The notes beneath the pieces are model-generated. The model searched no databases and had not been told where the DNA came from. It saw only the letters and a list, made by a program, of their open reading frames with translations. A DNA stretch of 64,000 nucleotides, from the NCBI RefSeq assembly GCF_963664075.1, contig NZ_OY760916.1, positions 841,501-905,500 on the forward strand, in the 5' to 3' direction. A program made the position numbers and the translations under genes. Source of the DNA: an uncultured Desulfobulbus sp. (lineage in GTDB: Bacteria; Desulfobacterota; Desulfobulbia; Desulfobulbales; Desulfobulbaceae). Below are positions 8,118 to 16,006 of this stretch, piece by piece (within the stretch, counting starts at the first letter, position 1; the number at the start of each line of letters is the position of its first letter).

Positions 8118-8327
8118 CTACTTATCTTCCAAGAGTTGCTCAACTTCGAGCATCTTTCCTGTTGCCAGGCTTTCAGGAATGAGCGTGAAACCACATTTGG
8201 GGCAGGTCATCAGCTCGACATGGAAGGCAGACTTGAGATAGGTTACCTGCACCTTGGTGGCCTCAAGCGTCTGATTGCAGGCGGCACATTGCCAGTCTGT
8301 GGCTTCGACAAAGGAAAACTGACTCAT
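8118..8327 (-). CDS. Small double-CxxC redox protein (DVU_1557-type)
   Basis: 69 residues with two pairs, CAAC (14-17) and CPKC (42-45), separated by a beta-rich segment, as in small zinc-ribbon or rubredoxin-like proteins. Four cysteines could bind iron or zinc. I recall the family name DVU_1557, described as a redox protein. Its start overlaps the end of the dicluster flavoprotein gene by four bases, which suggests a fixed ratio and perhaps direct partnership. Electron carrier and structural zinc protein are both possible. Confidence 0.78.
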   Translation of the reverse strand: MSQFSFVEATDWQCAACNQTLEATKVQVTYLKSAFHVELMTCPKCGFTLIPESLATGKMLEVEQLLEDK

Positions 8328-10624
8328 TTTTGATCCTCCGGCAGTATCATGCGGTGGCTGTACCCGTTGTGAACCAGGTAGCCACCTTTAAGCGGTTCAT
8401 ACTCGACCCAATAGGTAACGCGAATTGGGCGGTACTTGGCGAGGCGGTGTCCATTTGTAGGGTTAACCAGGTAGCTGCCACTATTTTCAGCATGATGGAT
8501 AACTTTTTGGAGATCTTCCAGCAAGATGAGCCTGTTGTTGAGAAGCTGTTCCACCTCTTCGCTGAGCTCAATGGTGATTGCTGTATGTGCCGGTCTATCG
8601 ATGGTTTCTTCCTGCCAGAGGCTGGTGAGCAGGTCATTTTTTAAACGAGCCCGATTTTCATGACGCCGGGAGTAGCCCGGGTTGGTGCGAGCAAGCGGAT
8701 CGTTTTCAGTGGTCGCAAATAGGTAGTCGAGCAGGTGGGCGACAGGGCCACCGTGGGCGGCCAAATTGTCACGACACATGGCACAATAAGCGAGGCCATC
8801 GAGTTCACTGCGATTGGCTTTTTGGGCGACCGCTTTCTCTCCCAGTGTTCTATTGGCGTACTGCATAAGGCCGCCATAGCCGCAGCAGTCGGTGGTTGCA
8901 CCGTTAAAGTCGTGTTCGACAACCTCAATCCCAACTTTGCTGCAGATGTTACGTACGCTTGTGCGAAGCCCCTGTTGTTCACGGGCGGTGCAGGGATCAT
9001 GGAGGGTGAGCGCATGCGCAGGTTTGGTCGTCGTTTTGGGCAATTCTACTCTGTCGAGCACTTCCCAAAGGGAGACAGCAGTCAGGTTCGGTGCAAATTC
9101 CTTAAAGATCGAAAGGCAGGAGGAGCAGGCGGTGATAACCGTGGGGGTACCCAGTTGCTCTACATTCTTGGTAAAGGCCGCCATGGTGTCGGCAAAGAGC
9201 TGCTCCCGTCCTGCCCAATGGGCTGGTATGCCGCAACAGCCGAGCATCAGGCCAACGCCACCGGTAAGAGTCTCTTGAAGAAAGGCATACGTTTGTTTCA
9301 CCGCTTCAGGATTGGAACCGGAAAGCTGGCAGCCCGGGTAGAATACATACCCACTGCTGGTTGTTCCTGGCTGATGCCGAACCAGCGCACAGTAGTCACT
9401 GAGGCTGAATTCCATGTCTTCCAAGGCAAACTCGTGGGGTGAAGGCGGCATATGGGCGGTTTCAACCAGGTCAACACGGGAGGTCCGACAGACCTCGGCA
9501 ACGGGGAAATCGTTAGGGCAGATGACCGTGCACTGGCCACAAAGGCTGCAGGCGTTGATCATCTTGTTGGCCATACGGGTTCCCTGGACAATGGTCTGGC
9601 TGTTAAAGATTTTACGGGCCCAGGGTTTGGGGTATTCTTTGTATTCCTGGAGGTAGACACATTGTTTGACACATTCCAGGCATTCACACTGAATGCAGCG
9701 ACCAGCCTCCTGTTTTGCCTCATCAGCCGTAAAACCCGCCGTTGTATCAGCGGGAATGACCTCGGTAACAGGGGCCATATCAGCGATGGAGGTGTACATG
9801 CGGGTGGCGCAGGCACCTTCTTTATCGCGCTGGGCTGTCATGGAGACTTTTTGCACAAAACGTTCAATGGAGAGTGCTGCGCGTCGTCCCTGTTCTGCCT
9901 GGAAGACGGGAGAGAATGAGCCGTCTGCTGAGGTGCCTCCACCGGCAAAGCAACCTTCCTGGCTGGTTGCCAGGGTGATGGCATCGATGCTTTCAAGAGA
10001 AAAGGGGAGCAGATTTTGCTCAATATCGTCGAGGTCACAATAGACAGCATCATATTCAGCCAAGATAGCCGAGATCGCTTCTAGATCAAGGGAAGCCGTG
10101 GTGTGTATTTCCACGCCGTAATGGGCGAGCATTTCCTGGGCCTGGCTGAAGACCTTGGCGGGGAGAACTGATTCATCCAGCTGCTGTAAAGAGCCGCCCA
10201 GGGTTGAAGCGCTGGTGAAAATGGTTGCCGGACGTCCCTTTCGGCTGAGATCGAGAGCTGCTGTCATCCCGGAGAGGCCTGCTCCGAGAATAGCGAATTT
10301 TCCTCCCTTGGAAGGGAGTTTGGGCAGTTTTATGACTGTATTGGTGGCGCCAACGCAGAACTGTTCCAAGCTGCCAATGGCTAGAGGCGCATCGATTTCA
10401 CTGCGCTTGCAGTGGCTGCGACAGGGGTGATCGCAGATCCTACCAAGAATTTCAGGAAAGGGCATGGTCCGATCAAGAACACGCCGCGCTCCTCGAGTAT
10501 CACCTTTGGCAAGAGCAGCCATAAAGGCACGAACATCCACATGAATGGGACAAGCCGCACTGCAAAAAGGATATTCTTCCTGGATGCACTTGGATTCAAG
10601 TTCTCTGAGCTGAATTTGATTCAT
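8324..10624 (-). CDS. Pyridine-nucleotide-disulfide oxidoreductase / iron-sulfur dicluster protein (DVU_1558-type)
   Basis: 766 residues, a composite redox protein. N-terminal cysteines (CSAACPIHV, CDHPCRSHCKR) match the GltD-like iron-sulfur domain; GAGLSGMTAALDLSRKG (about 114-130) is the FAD dinucleotide fold; two ferredoxin-type sites follow, CIQCECLECVKQC and CSLCGQCTVICPND; then an HdrD/GlpC-like region with CCG motifs (LGCCGIPAHWAG, DCCGYGG). It likely moves electrons between the aldehyde oxidoreductase and NAD(P), quinone or a thiol/disulfide partner; the direction is not visible. It follows mop after a terminator-like hairpin, so expression is probably lower than that of mop. The C-terminal 100 residues show no known motif. 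Confidence 0.85.
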   Translation of the reverse strand: MNQIQLRELESKCIQEEYPFCSAACPIHVDVRAFMAALAKGDTRGARRVLDRTMPFPEILGRICDHPCRSHCKRSEIDAPLAIGSLEQFCVGATNTVIKLPKLPSKGGKFAILGAGLSGMTAALDLSRKGRPATIFTSASTLGGSLQQLDESVLPAKVFSQAQEMLAHYGVEIHTTASLDLEAISAILAEYDAVYCDLDDIEQNLLPFSLESIDAITLATSQEGCFAGGGTSADGSFSPVFQAEQGRRAALSIERFVQKVSMTAQRDKEGACATRMYTSIADMAPVTEVIPADTTAGFTADEAKQEAGRCIQCECLECVKQCVYLQEYKEYPKPWARKIFNSQTIVQGTRMANKMINACSLCGQCTVICPNDFPVAEVCRTSRVDLVETAHMPPSPHEFALEDMEFSLSDYCALVRHQPGTTSSGYVFYPGCQLSGSNPEAVKQTYAFLQETLTGGVGLMLGCCGIPAHWAGREQLFADTMAAFTKNVEQLGTPTVITACSSCLSIFKEFAPNLTAVSLWEVLDRVELPKTTTKPAHALTLHDPCTAREQQGLRTSVRNICSKVGIEVVEHDFNGATTDCCGYGGLMQYANRTLGEKAVAQKANRSELDGLAYCAMCRDNLAAHGGPVAHLLDYLFATTENDPLARTNPGYSRRHENRARLKNDLLTSLWQEETIDRPAHTAITIELSEEVEQLLNNRLILLEDLQKVIHHAENSGSYLVNPTNGHRLAKYRPIRVTYWVEYEPLKGGYLVHNGYSHRMILPEDQK

Positions 10625-10674
10625 GATATCGCTGGTATGGGGAGGAAAATTGAGGATGCCTTGAGAAAATCTTG

Positions 10675-10714
10675 AAAAAAAAAGGGAGGCGAAGATGTAA
10701 CTCTCTTGCCTCCC
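10675..10714 (-). terminator. Intrinsic terminator after mop
   Basis: On the minus strand GGGAGGC (10714-10708) pairs with GCCTCCC (10690-10684) and is followed by nine T. It lies 21 bases beyond the mop stop and about 50 bases before the next gene. It should uncouple abundant mop mRNA from the accessory genes, which may depend on read-through or an own promoter. Confidence 0.8.
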
Positions 10715-10735
10715 TCTTATTCACGGGATTAGGTG

Positions 10736-13453
10736 TTATTTGGGCATAGCAGCCAGTACCTTCTCCGGCAGTGCAGGAAGGTGACGGACCCATGCACCAC
10801 AGGCATTGTGAATTGCATTGACAACTGCGCAGTGCGGAGCGGTCAGCGGCATCTCACCTACACCAGATGCACCATAGGGGCCATCAGGGCGTGGAGACTC
10901 TACGTACATTATCTCCATGTCATCTGGGATTTGTTTAATGTACGGGAAGCCAGCGCCTGCCAGGGTGGAGTGTTTCTTGATGTCCTCGAAATCCTCGGTC
11001 AGTGCAAGACCAACACCCTGAGCCAGACCACCGTAAATCTGACCATCAACAACCAGCTTGTTGACCACAGTTCCGACATCGGCAACACAGGAGATGGAAT
11101 CAACTGTAGTTTTACCTGTGGCTACTTCGACGGAAACCGTTGAGAGGAACACACCATACATGTAGCAGCAGAAAGGATTACCCTGTCCATTTGCGTCACA
11201 GTCGCTGGCCGGTGCTGTCCATTTTCCATTAATTTTGGTGGGAATGTTTTCGGCAACCATCTCGTCATAGGTACGGAACGAACCATCGGCCTTGGTCATG
11301 GCTTTGATCAACTCTTCGCAACCAACGCGAATTGCCTGTCCGGTAACAACCTGGCTCCGGCTACCACCAGCAGGGCCGGAGTTCGGACACATGGAGGTAT
11401 CGTTCATAACCAGTTTGATCTGATCGGTGCTCAATCCAAGCGGACGCAGTGCTTCGTGAGCAACGGCGAGGGTACCCATGTCAGCGCCCTGTCCGTGGTC
11501 TTCCCAGCAGTTGAAGATGGTTACAGTGCCATCGGCATTGAGCTCAACATCGGACTCAGAGGTATCAGGGCCGTCAAGGCCAGCACCGTACACGCCGATG
11601 GAGATACCAACACCTTTCTTGATGGCATCGGTGGACTCTGCAGCAACGCGTTTTTTGGCTTCTTCGTACTTGGGACGAATCTTATCCATCATCTCAGGCA
11701 GGGAGTATACCTCAGGATCCTGACCTGTGGGGGTGGTGGAACCTTTGCGATACACGTTTTTGTAGCGCAGCTCAAAGGGATCCATGCCCAGTTTTTCAGC
11801 CAGTTCGTCCATGAGAACTTCAGACGGGAATTCTGACTCAGGTGCGCCGTATCCACGGAAAGCAGCACCCCATGCATGGTTGGTAGCAACGGTGCGGCCT
11901 TCACCACGGATGTTCTTGATGTCATACCCGGCACCGATGTACTGAGCACCGCGCAGAGTCAGGAGATCGCCGAACTCAGAGTAAGGACCATGGTCAACAG
12001 ACCAGTCGGTCTCCATACCAAGGAGCTCGCCATCTTTGGTGGAGGCAAGACGGACAGTTGTCCAGAACGGGGAACGTTTACCGGTGTAGATCTGTTGTTG
12101 AGCGTAATCGTAGCAGAGGTAGACCGGACGTTTGGTGGCCATGGCTGCGGCACCAACCAGGGCTTCCATGGTGGGGCTAAACTTGTAGCCAAAGGTACCA
12201 CCGGTATTGTTCTGTACCAGGGCGATGTCTTCAGGCTCAACACCCAGACCAGGAGCGATCATGTAGAGATGCAGATGCAGACCGATGGATTTGGAGTGAA
12301 TCATCAGCTTGCCATCTTCGGCATAGTAGGCAAATCCGACATCCGGCTCAATAGGAAGATGCGGCTGACGGCTGGTGTAGTAATCACCCTCGATGGTTAC
12401 ATCTGCTTTTTCGAAGATGGGAGCGGTCTCTTCACCTTTGGCAACTTTCTGAATGTAGTAGATGTTTGGGGTACCAGGATGAATCTCGATGGCATCGGGC
12501 TCCATGGCAGCAGGTGCACTCATGTACGCGGGCAGTTCTTCCAACTCAACTTTTACTTTTGCTGCTGCTGCTTTTGCGTTTTTCTCGGTATCGGCACAAA
12601 CGATGGCGATCGCGTCACCAGTCTGGAATACTTTGGTATCACAGAGGATCGGACGCTCCCACCCGTCACCTTTGTTGGTGGGGAAGGTGATCAGACCGGT
12701 GATGCGGTTTTTACCCTGAACGTCTTTGTGGGTAACAACTTTGAATACACCAGGCATTTTCTCTGCTTCAGAGGTGTCGATGGAGAGAATATTTGCATGG
12801 GGAACTTCGGCCTGAACCAGGGCGCACTGGAGAGTGTCTTCAGGAAGGCTGAGGGCCAGGTCTGCACCGAAGTCCCAGGTACCAGTAACTTTGGCAGCTG
12901 CGCTTGGACGCGGCATGGAGGTACCCAGTACTTTGCCGTCTTCAGGCAGCTGATAGGCCAGGTCTTTCATGGTCATCTTGCCGTTGAGTACTTTAACCGC
13001 ATCCATGACTGCATCAACAAGCGGTTTGTAACCGGTACAACGACAGGCATTTTTATGTTTCTGGAACCAGTCGCGAACTTCTTCGCGCGAAGGATCTGCA
13101 TTTTCGTCCAGAAGTGCTTTAGCGGAAACAATAAATCCAGGTGTACAGAAACCACACTGTGCTGCGCCATGGAGCATCCAGGCAGCCTGGAGGGCGTGGA
13201 GAGCAGTGGGGGTACCGATCCCCTCGATGGTGGTGATGGATGCTCCATCGGGTACACGGTTCATTTTAGTAATACAAGAACGGATCAGTTTGCCGTCCAA
13301 GATCACGTTACAAGCTCCACACTGTCCTTTGCCGCAACCAACCTTGGTACCGGTCAGGTGCAGGTTTTTACGAATGACATCGGACAGCAGGTCAGAGCTA
13401 GCGGCCATTACCGTGCGCTCTATACCGTTCACCAGCAACTTCTTTTTCTGCAT
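10736..13453 (-). CDS. mop: Molybdenum-dependent aldehyde oxidoreductase Mop
   Basis: 905 residues, almost colinear with Desulfovibrio gigas Mop (907 as I recall). All eight cluster cysteines fall on the same numbers: Cys40, 45, 48, 60 for the plant-type [2Fe-2S] centre and Cys100, 103, 137, 139 for the second centre. The catalytic glutamate is Glu867 in GVGEMPLTAPH, 38 residues from the end as in D. gigas. The enzyme oxidises aldehydes to carboxylic acids with molybdopterin cytosine dinucleotide. The start at 13453 is chosen because GGGAG lies seven bases upstream; the open frame runs 21 codons further without a ribosome site. It is preceded by a long structured leader and followed by a terminator. 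An iron alcohol dehydrogenase lies upstream and probably supplies aldehyde. Confidence 0.97.
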   Translation of the reverse strand: MQKKKLLVNGIERTVMAASSDLLSDVIRKNLHLTGTKVGCGKGQCGACNVILDGKLIRSCITKMNRVPDGASITTIEGIGTPTALHALQAAWMLHGAAQCGFCTPGFIVSAKALLDENADPSREEVRDWFQKHKNACRCTGYKPLVDAVMDAVKVLNGKMTMKDLAYQLPEDGKVLGTSMPRPSAAAKVTGTWDFGADLALSLPEDTLQCALVQAEVPHANILSIDTSEAEKMPGVFKVVTHKDVQGKNRITGLITFPTNKGDGWERPILCDTKVFQTGDAIAIVCADTEKNAKAAAAKVKVELEELPAYMSAPAAMEPDAIEIHPGTPNIYYIQKVAKGEETAPIFEKADVTIEGDYYTSRQPHLPIEPDVGFAYYAEDGKLMIHSKSIGLHLHLYMIAPGLGVEPEDIALVQNNTGGTFGYKFSPTMEALVGAAAMATKRPVYLCYDYAQQQIYTGKRSPFWTTVRLASTKDGELLGMETDWSVDHGPYSEFGDLLTLRGAQYIGAGYDIKNIRGEGRTVATNHAWGAAFRGYGAPESEFPSEVLMDELAEKLGMDPFELRYKNVYRKGSTTPTGQDPEVYSLPEMMDKIRPKYEEAKKRVAAESTDAIKKGVGISIGVYGAGLDGPDTSESDVELNADGTVTIFNCWEDHGQGADMGTLAVAHEALRPLGLSTDQIKLVMNDTSMCPNSGPAGGSRSQVVTGQAIRVGCEELIKAMTKADGSFRTYDEMVAENIPTKINGKWTAPASDCDANGQGNPFCCYMYGVFLSTVSVEVATGKTTVDSISCVADVGTVVNKLVVDGQIYGGLAQGVGLALTEDFEDIKKHSTLAGAGFPYIKQIPDDMEIMYVESPRPDGPYGASGVGEMPLTAPHCAVVNAIHNACGAWVRHLPALPEKVLAAMPK

Positions 13454-13514
13454 GAGTGACTCCCATGAAATTTGTGAGTGAACTATACGGATATTCCGTA
13501 TTGAATGAAGAAAC

Positions 13515-13577
13515 AAAAAATGCCAGACAACAGAGAGCCGTTTTCCTGCCGGTGAAAACGAGTCGGTGCTGTCTGGC
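13515..13577 (-). terminator. Terminator-like hairpin in mop leader (candidate attenuator)
   Basis: On the minus strand GCCAGACA (13577-13570) pairs with TGTCTGGC (13529-13522), followed by A and six T (13520-13515). An inner 7-bp stem is CGTTTTC/GAAAACG (13560-13554 with 13545-13539). It points toward mop and lies 62 bases before its start codon, so it either ends upstream transcripts or works as a leader attenuator. I could not match it to the molybdenum-cofactor riboswitch from memory. Confidence 0.55.
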
Positions 13578-13682
13578 TTGTGCGGACCAACAAAAAGCTA
13601 ATTTTGCTACAATACCGCGCACTTCAGACTTTGGTGGCGCTACGTTTGCGTTGTTTGTGCACCTCCTGGCCAATGAGGAATC

Positions 13683-13720
13683 GAGGCACAGGGACACAAG
13701 GAGTAAAGTCCCTGCGCCTC
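13683..13720. other. 13-bp inverted repeat upstream of mop
   Basis: GAGGCACAGGGAC (13683-13695) and GTCCCTGCGCCTC (13708-13720) are complementary at 12 of 13 positions around a 12-base loop. It may be an RNA hairpin in the mop leader or, as GGGACA/GTCCC half-sites also occur upstream of adh, a binding site of a regulator. Confidence 0.4.
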
Positions 13721-13753
13721 TCTTCCAAATCAATGTTTACAAGGTGTAGAAAC

Positions 13754-13930
13754 GCGGGACGCGTATAGCGTCCCGCAACGCCAACCACAGCGTAACTCGT
13801 AAGGGGCCGGTGAAGCCCACGCAGGCCAAGTTCAGGGATAACAGGGGCAGGCTCCACCGGCATTCTTTGGGGCGCTGGTCGCAGTCTACGGTCTCATCGG
13901 AGAGGGGGAGGATAAGACCGGTGCAATCAC
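13754..13930 (-). ncRNA. Candidate structured RNA with terminator-like 3' hairpin
   Basis: Minus-strand order: a 10-bp hairpin CGGTCTTATC/GATGAGACCG; a stem CAGCGCC pairing with GGCGTTG that encloses a long arm in which GCCGGTGGAGCC pairs with GGCTTCACCGGC; then the perfect 9-bp hairpin GCGGGACGC/GCGTCCCGC (13776-13754), loop TATAC, followed by GTTTCT. Total length is about 177 bases. A rod with a large internal bubble and a terminal hairpin recalls 6S RNA, but I cannot confirm that. An AT-rich stretch at about 13935-13965 (TTATAAAAAATATAC on the minus strand) could hold its promoter. It may instead be part of the adh 3' or mop 5' untranslated region. Confidence 0.35.
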
Positions 13931-13972
13931 CACCCGTATATTTTTTATAACCTGAGAATATAATGTGGGTTT

Positions 13973-14007
13973 CAAGGGGATGGGGAAAGCGATTCACCAT
14001 CCCCTTG
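13973..14007 (-). terminator. Hairpin after adh
   Basis: CAAGGGGATGG (13973-13983) and CCATCCCCTTG (13997-14007) form a perfect 11-bp stem about 45 bases past the adh stop. No T-run follows on the minus strand, so it may stabilise the 3' end rather than terminate alone. Confidence 0.5.
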
Positions 14008-14052
14008 AGAGTCCCTGTGACGCAGGTTGTACGTCAGGTTACTGCTTAAAGA

Positions 14053-15234
14053 TTACAGAGCAGCGGTGTAGATGGCTGCTACGTCTGCATCTTTCGGGCG
14101 ACGCGGATTGGTCAGGCCACAAGCGTCAACCTGAGCATTGGCCACCATGGTGTCGATATCAGAAGCCTTAACCTCTTTACCGTAGCGTTTACCCAGCTCG
14201 ATAAGACCGGCAGGAATACCGATGTCGGAGGAAAGTTTTTTGATGGCTTCCAGAGCGAGCTCAGCAGCATCACGCGGAGACAGACCTTCGGTGTTCTCGC
14301 CCATGAGCTGAGCGATTTTGACGAAACGGTCGATTTTAGCGATCAGGTTGAACTTCTCTACATGGGGCAGGAGAATGGCGTTGCACTCACCATGGGGCAG
14401 GTCATAAAAACCACCCAGCTGATGGGCCATAGCATGTACGTGACCAAGGCTGGCGTTGTTGAATGCCATACCAGCGAGGTACTGCGCAAAACACATACCC
14501 TCACGAGCCTCAATATCAGCGCCGTTAGCAACTGCAGGACGCAGATGTTTAGCGATCAGCTCGATGGCTTTCTCTGCAGCAGAGTCGGTCATCGGGGTAG
14601 CGATGGTGGAAACATAAGCCTCAACAGCATGGGTCAGAGCATCCATACCGGTAGCAGCGGTCAGTGCCGGCGGCATACCAACCATGAGCTGAGGATCATC
14701 AACAGCGATACCCGGGGTTACACGCCAGTCAACGATGGCCATTTTCACGTGACGAGCCAGGTCGGTGATGATACAGAAACGGGTCATCTCAGAAGCGGTA
14801 CCGGCAGTGGTGTTTACAGCCAGGTAAGGAGGCATGGGGTTGGTGGATTTGTCCACACCCTCGAAGTCCTGGATTTTACCACCATTAGCAACAACCAGAC
14901 CTACACCTTTACCGCAGTCATGGGAGGAACCGCCGCCCAGGGTGATCAGAGAGTCGCAACCTTCTTTTTTGTAGATGTCAACGCCGTCGTGAACGTTTTT
15001 GTCGGTGGGATTCGGGATTGTTTCGTCATAGACAACATAACCCATGCCGGCTGCATCCAGCAGATCGGTGATAACTTTGGTGATGCCAGCGCCGGTGATA
15101 CCCTTATCAGTAACGATCAACGGTTTGGAACCGCCAAGCGCTTTGATTTTTGCGGGGATCTCTTTGGAAGCACCAATACCGATCAGGGTTACTGAAGGAA
15201 TAAAATAACCGTATACTTCTTCACGAACTGCCAT
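14053..15234 (-). CDS. Iron-containing alcohol dehydrogenase (type III)
   Basis: 393 residues, the family's usual length. The NAD-binding GGGSSHD is at about 100-106; the iron ligands are predicted as Asp198 and His202 (GMDALTHAVEA), His267 (HAMAHQLGGFYDLPHG) and His281, the same spacing as in FucO. It oxidises short primary alcohols to aldehydes with NAD, or the reverse. It closely resembles the abundant ADH of Desulfovibrio species. A sigma-54 promoter lies about 100 bases upstream, which fits the known activator-dependent control of that enzyme. Together with mop downstream it would convert ethanol or similar alcohols to the acid during sulfate reduction. Confidence 0.95.
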   Translation of the reverse strand: MAVREEVYGYFIPSVTLIGIGASKEIPAKIKALGGSKPLIVTDKGITGAGITKVITDLLDAAGMGYVVYDETIPNPTDKNVHDGVDIYKKEGCDSLITLGGGSSHDCGKGVGLVVANGGKIQDFEGVDKSTNPMPPYLAVNTTAGTASEMTRFCIITDLARHVKMAIVDWRVTPGIAVDDPQLMVGMPPALTAATGMDALTHAVEAYVSTIATPMTDSAAEKAIELIAKHLRPAVANGADIEAREGMCFAQYLAGMAFNNASLGHVHAMAHQLGGFYDLPHGECNAILLPHVEKFNLIAKIDRFVKIAQLMGENTEGLSPRDAAELALEAIKKLSSDIGIPAGLIELGKRYGKEVKASDIDTMVANAQVDACGLTNPRRPKDADVAAIYTAAL

Positions 15235-16006
15235 AATGAAACCATCCTTTTTTGAAATTGAGTTTCTTCTACGTTCTGCAAAAAGTTTTCTGCTATCTTT
15301 GGATCCAACGATGTGCGCATTTTCCTTAAGGCAATCCCTGTGCCATGCTGGATATATGAGATATTTTTGTCATTTTAGGAGAAGGCGATAGGTGAATCCT
15401 TCCTAGAATCGACCAAAACTGACAGGTGTATTTCGAGGCGAGTCAGGATGACACTGGAGTTTGCAAGGGGTGGTTAAAATGTCCCATGGATGGGGAAAGG
15501 GGGATTCCCTAATTTTGGAGGGGCAAACGGGACAAATTGAGCCTTGCGCGAACTTTTGTTCATGGAGCGAATTGAAGAAGAGGATTGTGTGTTAATGATA
15601 ATGACATCGTTTCGACGAGTTAAACAGTAATGTGTCATTATGATACAGCTATTTGACGAGGTGGGGCAAAATGTCCAGCGGGGTGGTTTTGGGGCTGGTT
15701 TTGGAATAAAATTTATTTAATAAGAACCAAAAAACAGTCTATTAGAGGGCGAGTTATTTTTTGGTACTTATGCATTCTTGATGAGTCCTTGGCTCAGTCA
15801 GGGCGGTAGACTTTCCGAAGCAGTAAAAATGAAATTTTGGTTCAATGTAATAAAATTGATTGAAACCGGTGAGGTATGGTATATTTTTTATGTAAATGCT
15901 GTATGCGGCTCTTCGTTTCGCTTGCTTTGAGTTGGCTTTGTTCCTGACAAGACTCTTGGGGTAGGCTTCCGAAACAACATCTCAAACCAACCACGGAGAA
16001 ACTTTC
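15235..16006. other. 770-base regulatory region upstream of adh
   Basis: No gene is supported. It holds the sigma-54 promoter of adh (15330-15346) and, 130-330 bases further up, TGTCCC (15480-15485), GGGACA (15529-15534) and ATGTCC (15671-15676), possible half-sites of an enhancer-binding protein. The last 30 bases carry the ribosome site (CACGGAG) of the divergent kinase-like gene. The remainder is AT-rich without clear structure. Confidence 0.6.
15330..15346 (-). promoter_or_regulatory. Sigma-54 promoter of adh
   Basis: On the minus strand TGGCAC (15345-15340), five bases, TTGC (15334-15331), the full -24/-12 consensus with the required 10 bases between GG and GC. The start of transcription would lie near 15320, about 85 bases before the adh ATG. 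Confidence 0.85.

Larger units (their letters stand above)
13454..14052. other. 600-base region between adh and mop, rich in hairpins
   Basis: No convincing protein gene. On the minus strand the order is: hairpin after adh (13973-14007), a candidate structured RNA (about 13777-13930), a strong GC hairpin (13754-13776), a 13-bp near-perfect hairpin (13683-13720) and a terminator-like hairpin (13515-13577) 62 bases before the mop start. The small minus-strand open frames (13624-13863, 13737-14000) lack ribosome sites and cross these hairpins. Confidence 0.6.

Noticed and set aside
11876..13459. 527-codon open frame on the plus strand across mop
   Set aside because: It is antisense to the N-terminal two thirds of mop, whose motifs match Mop exactly; the frame is a codon-usage shadow with no ribosome site or family.
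13640..13670. TGGCCAGGAGGTGCA on the minus strand upstream of mop as a sigma-54 promoter
   Set aside because: GG and GC are nine bases apart instead of ten, so the essential spacing is wrong.
13624..14000. Small minus-strand open frames (79 and 87 codons) between adh and mop
   Set aside because: They cross several strong hairpins, lack ribosome sites and overlap each other; better explained by structured RNA.
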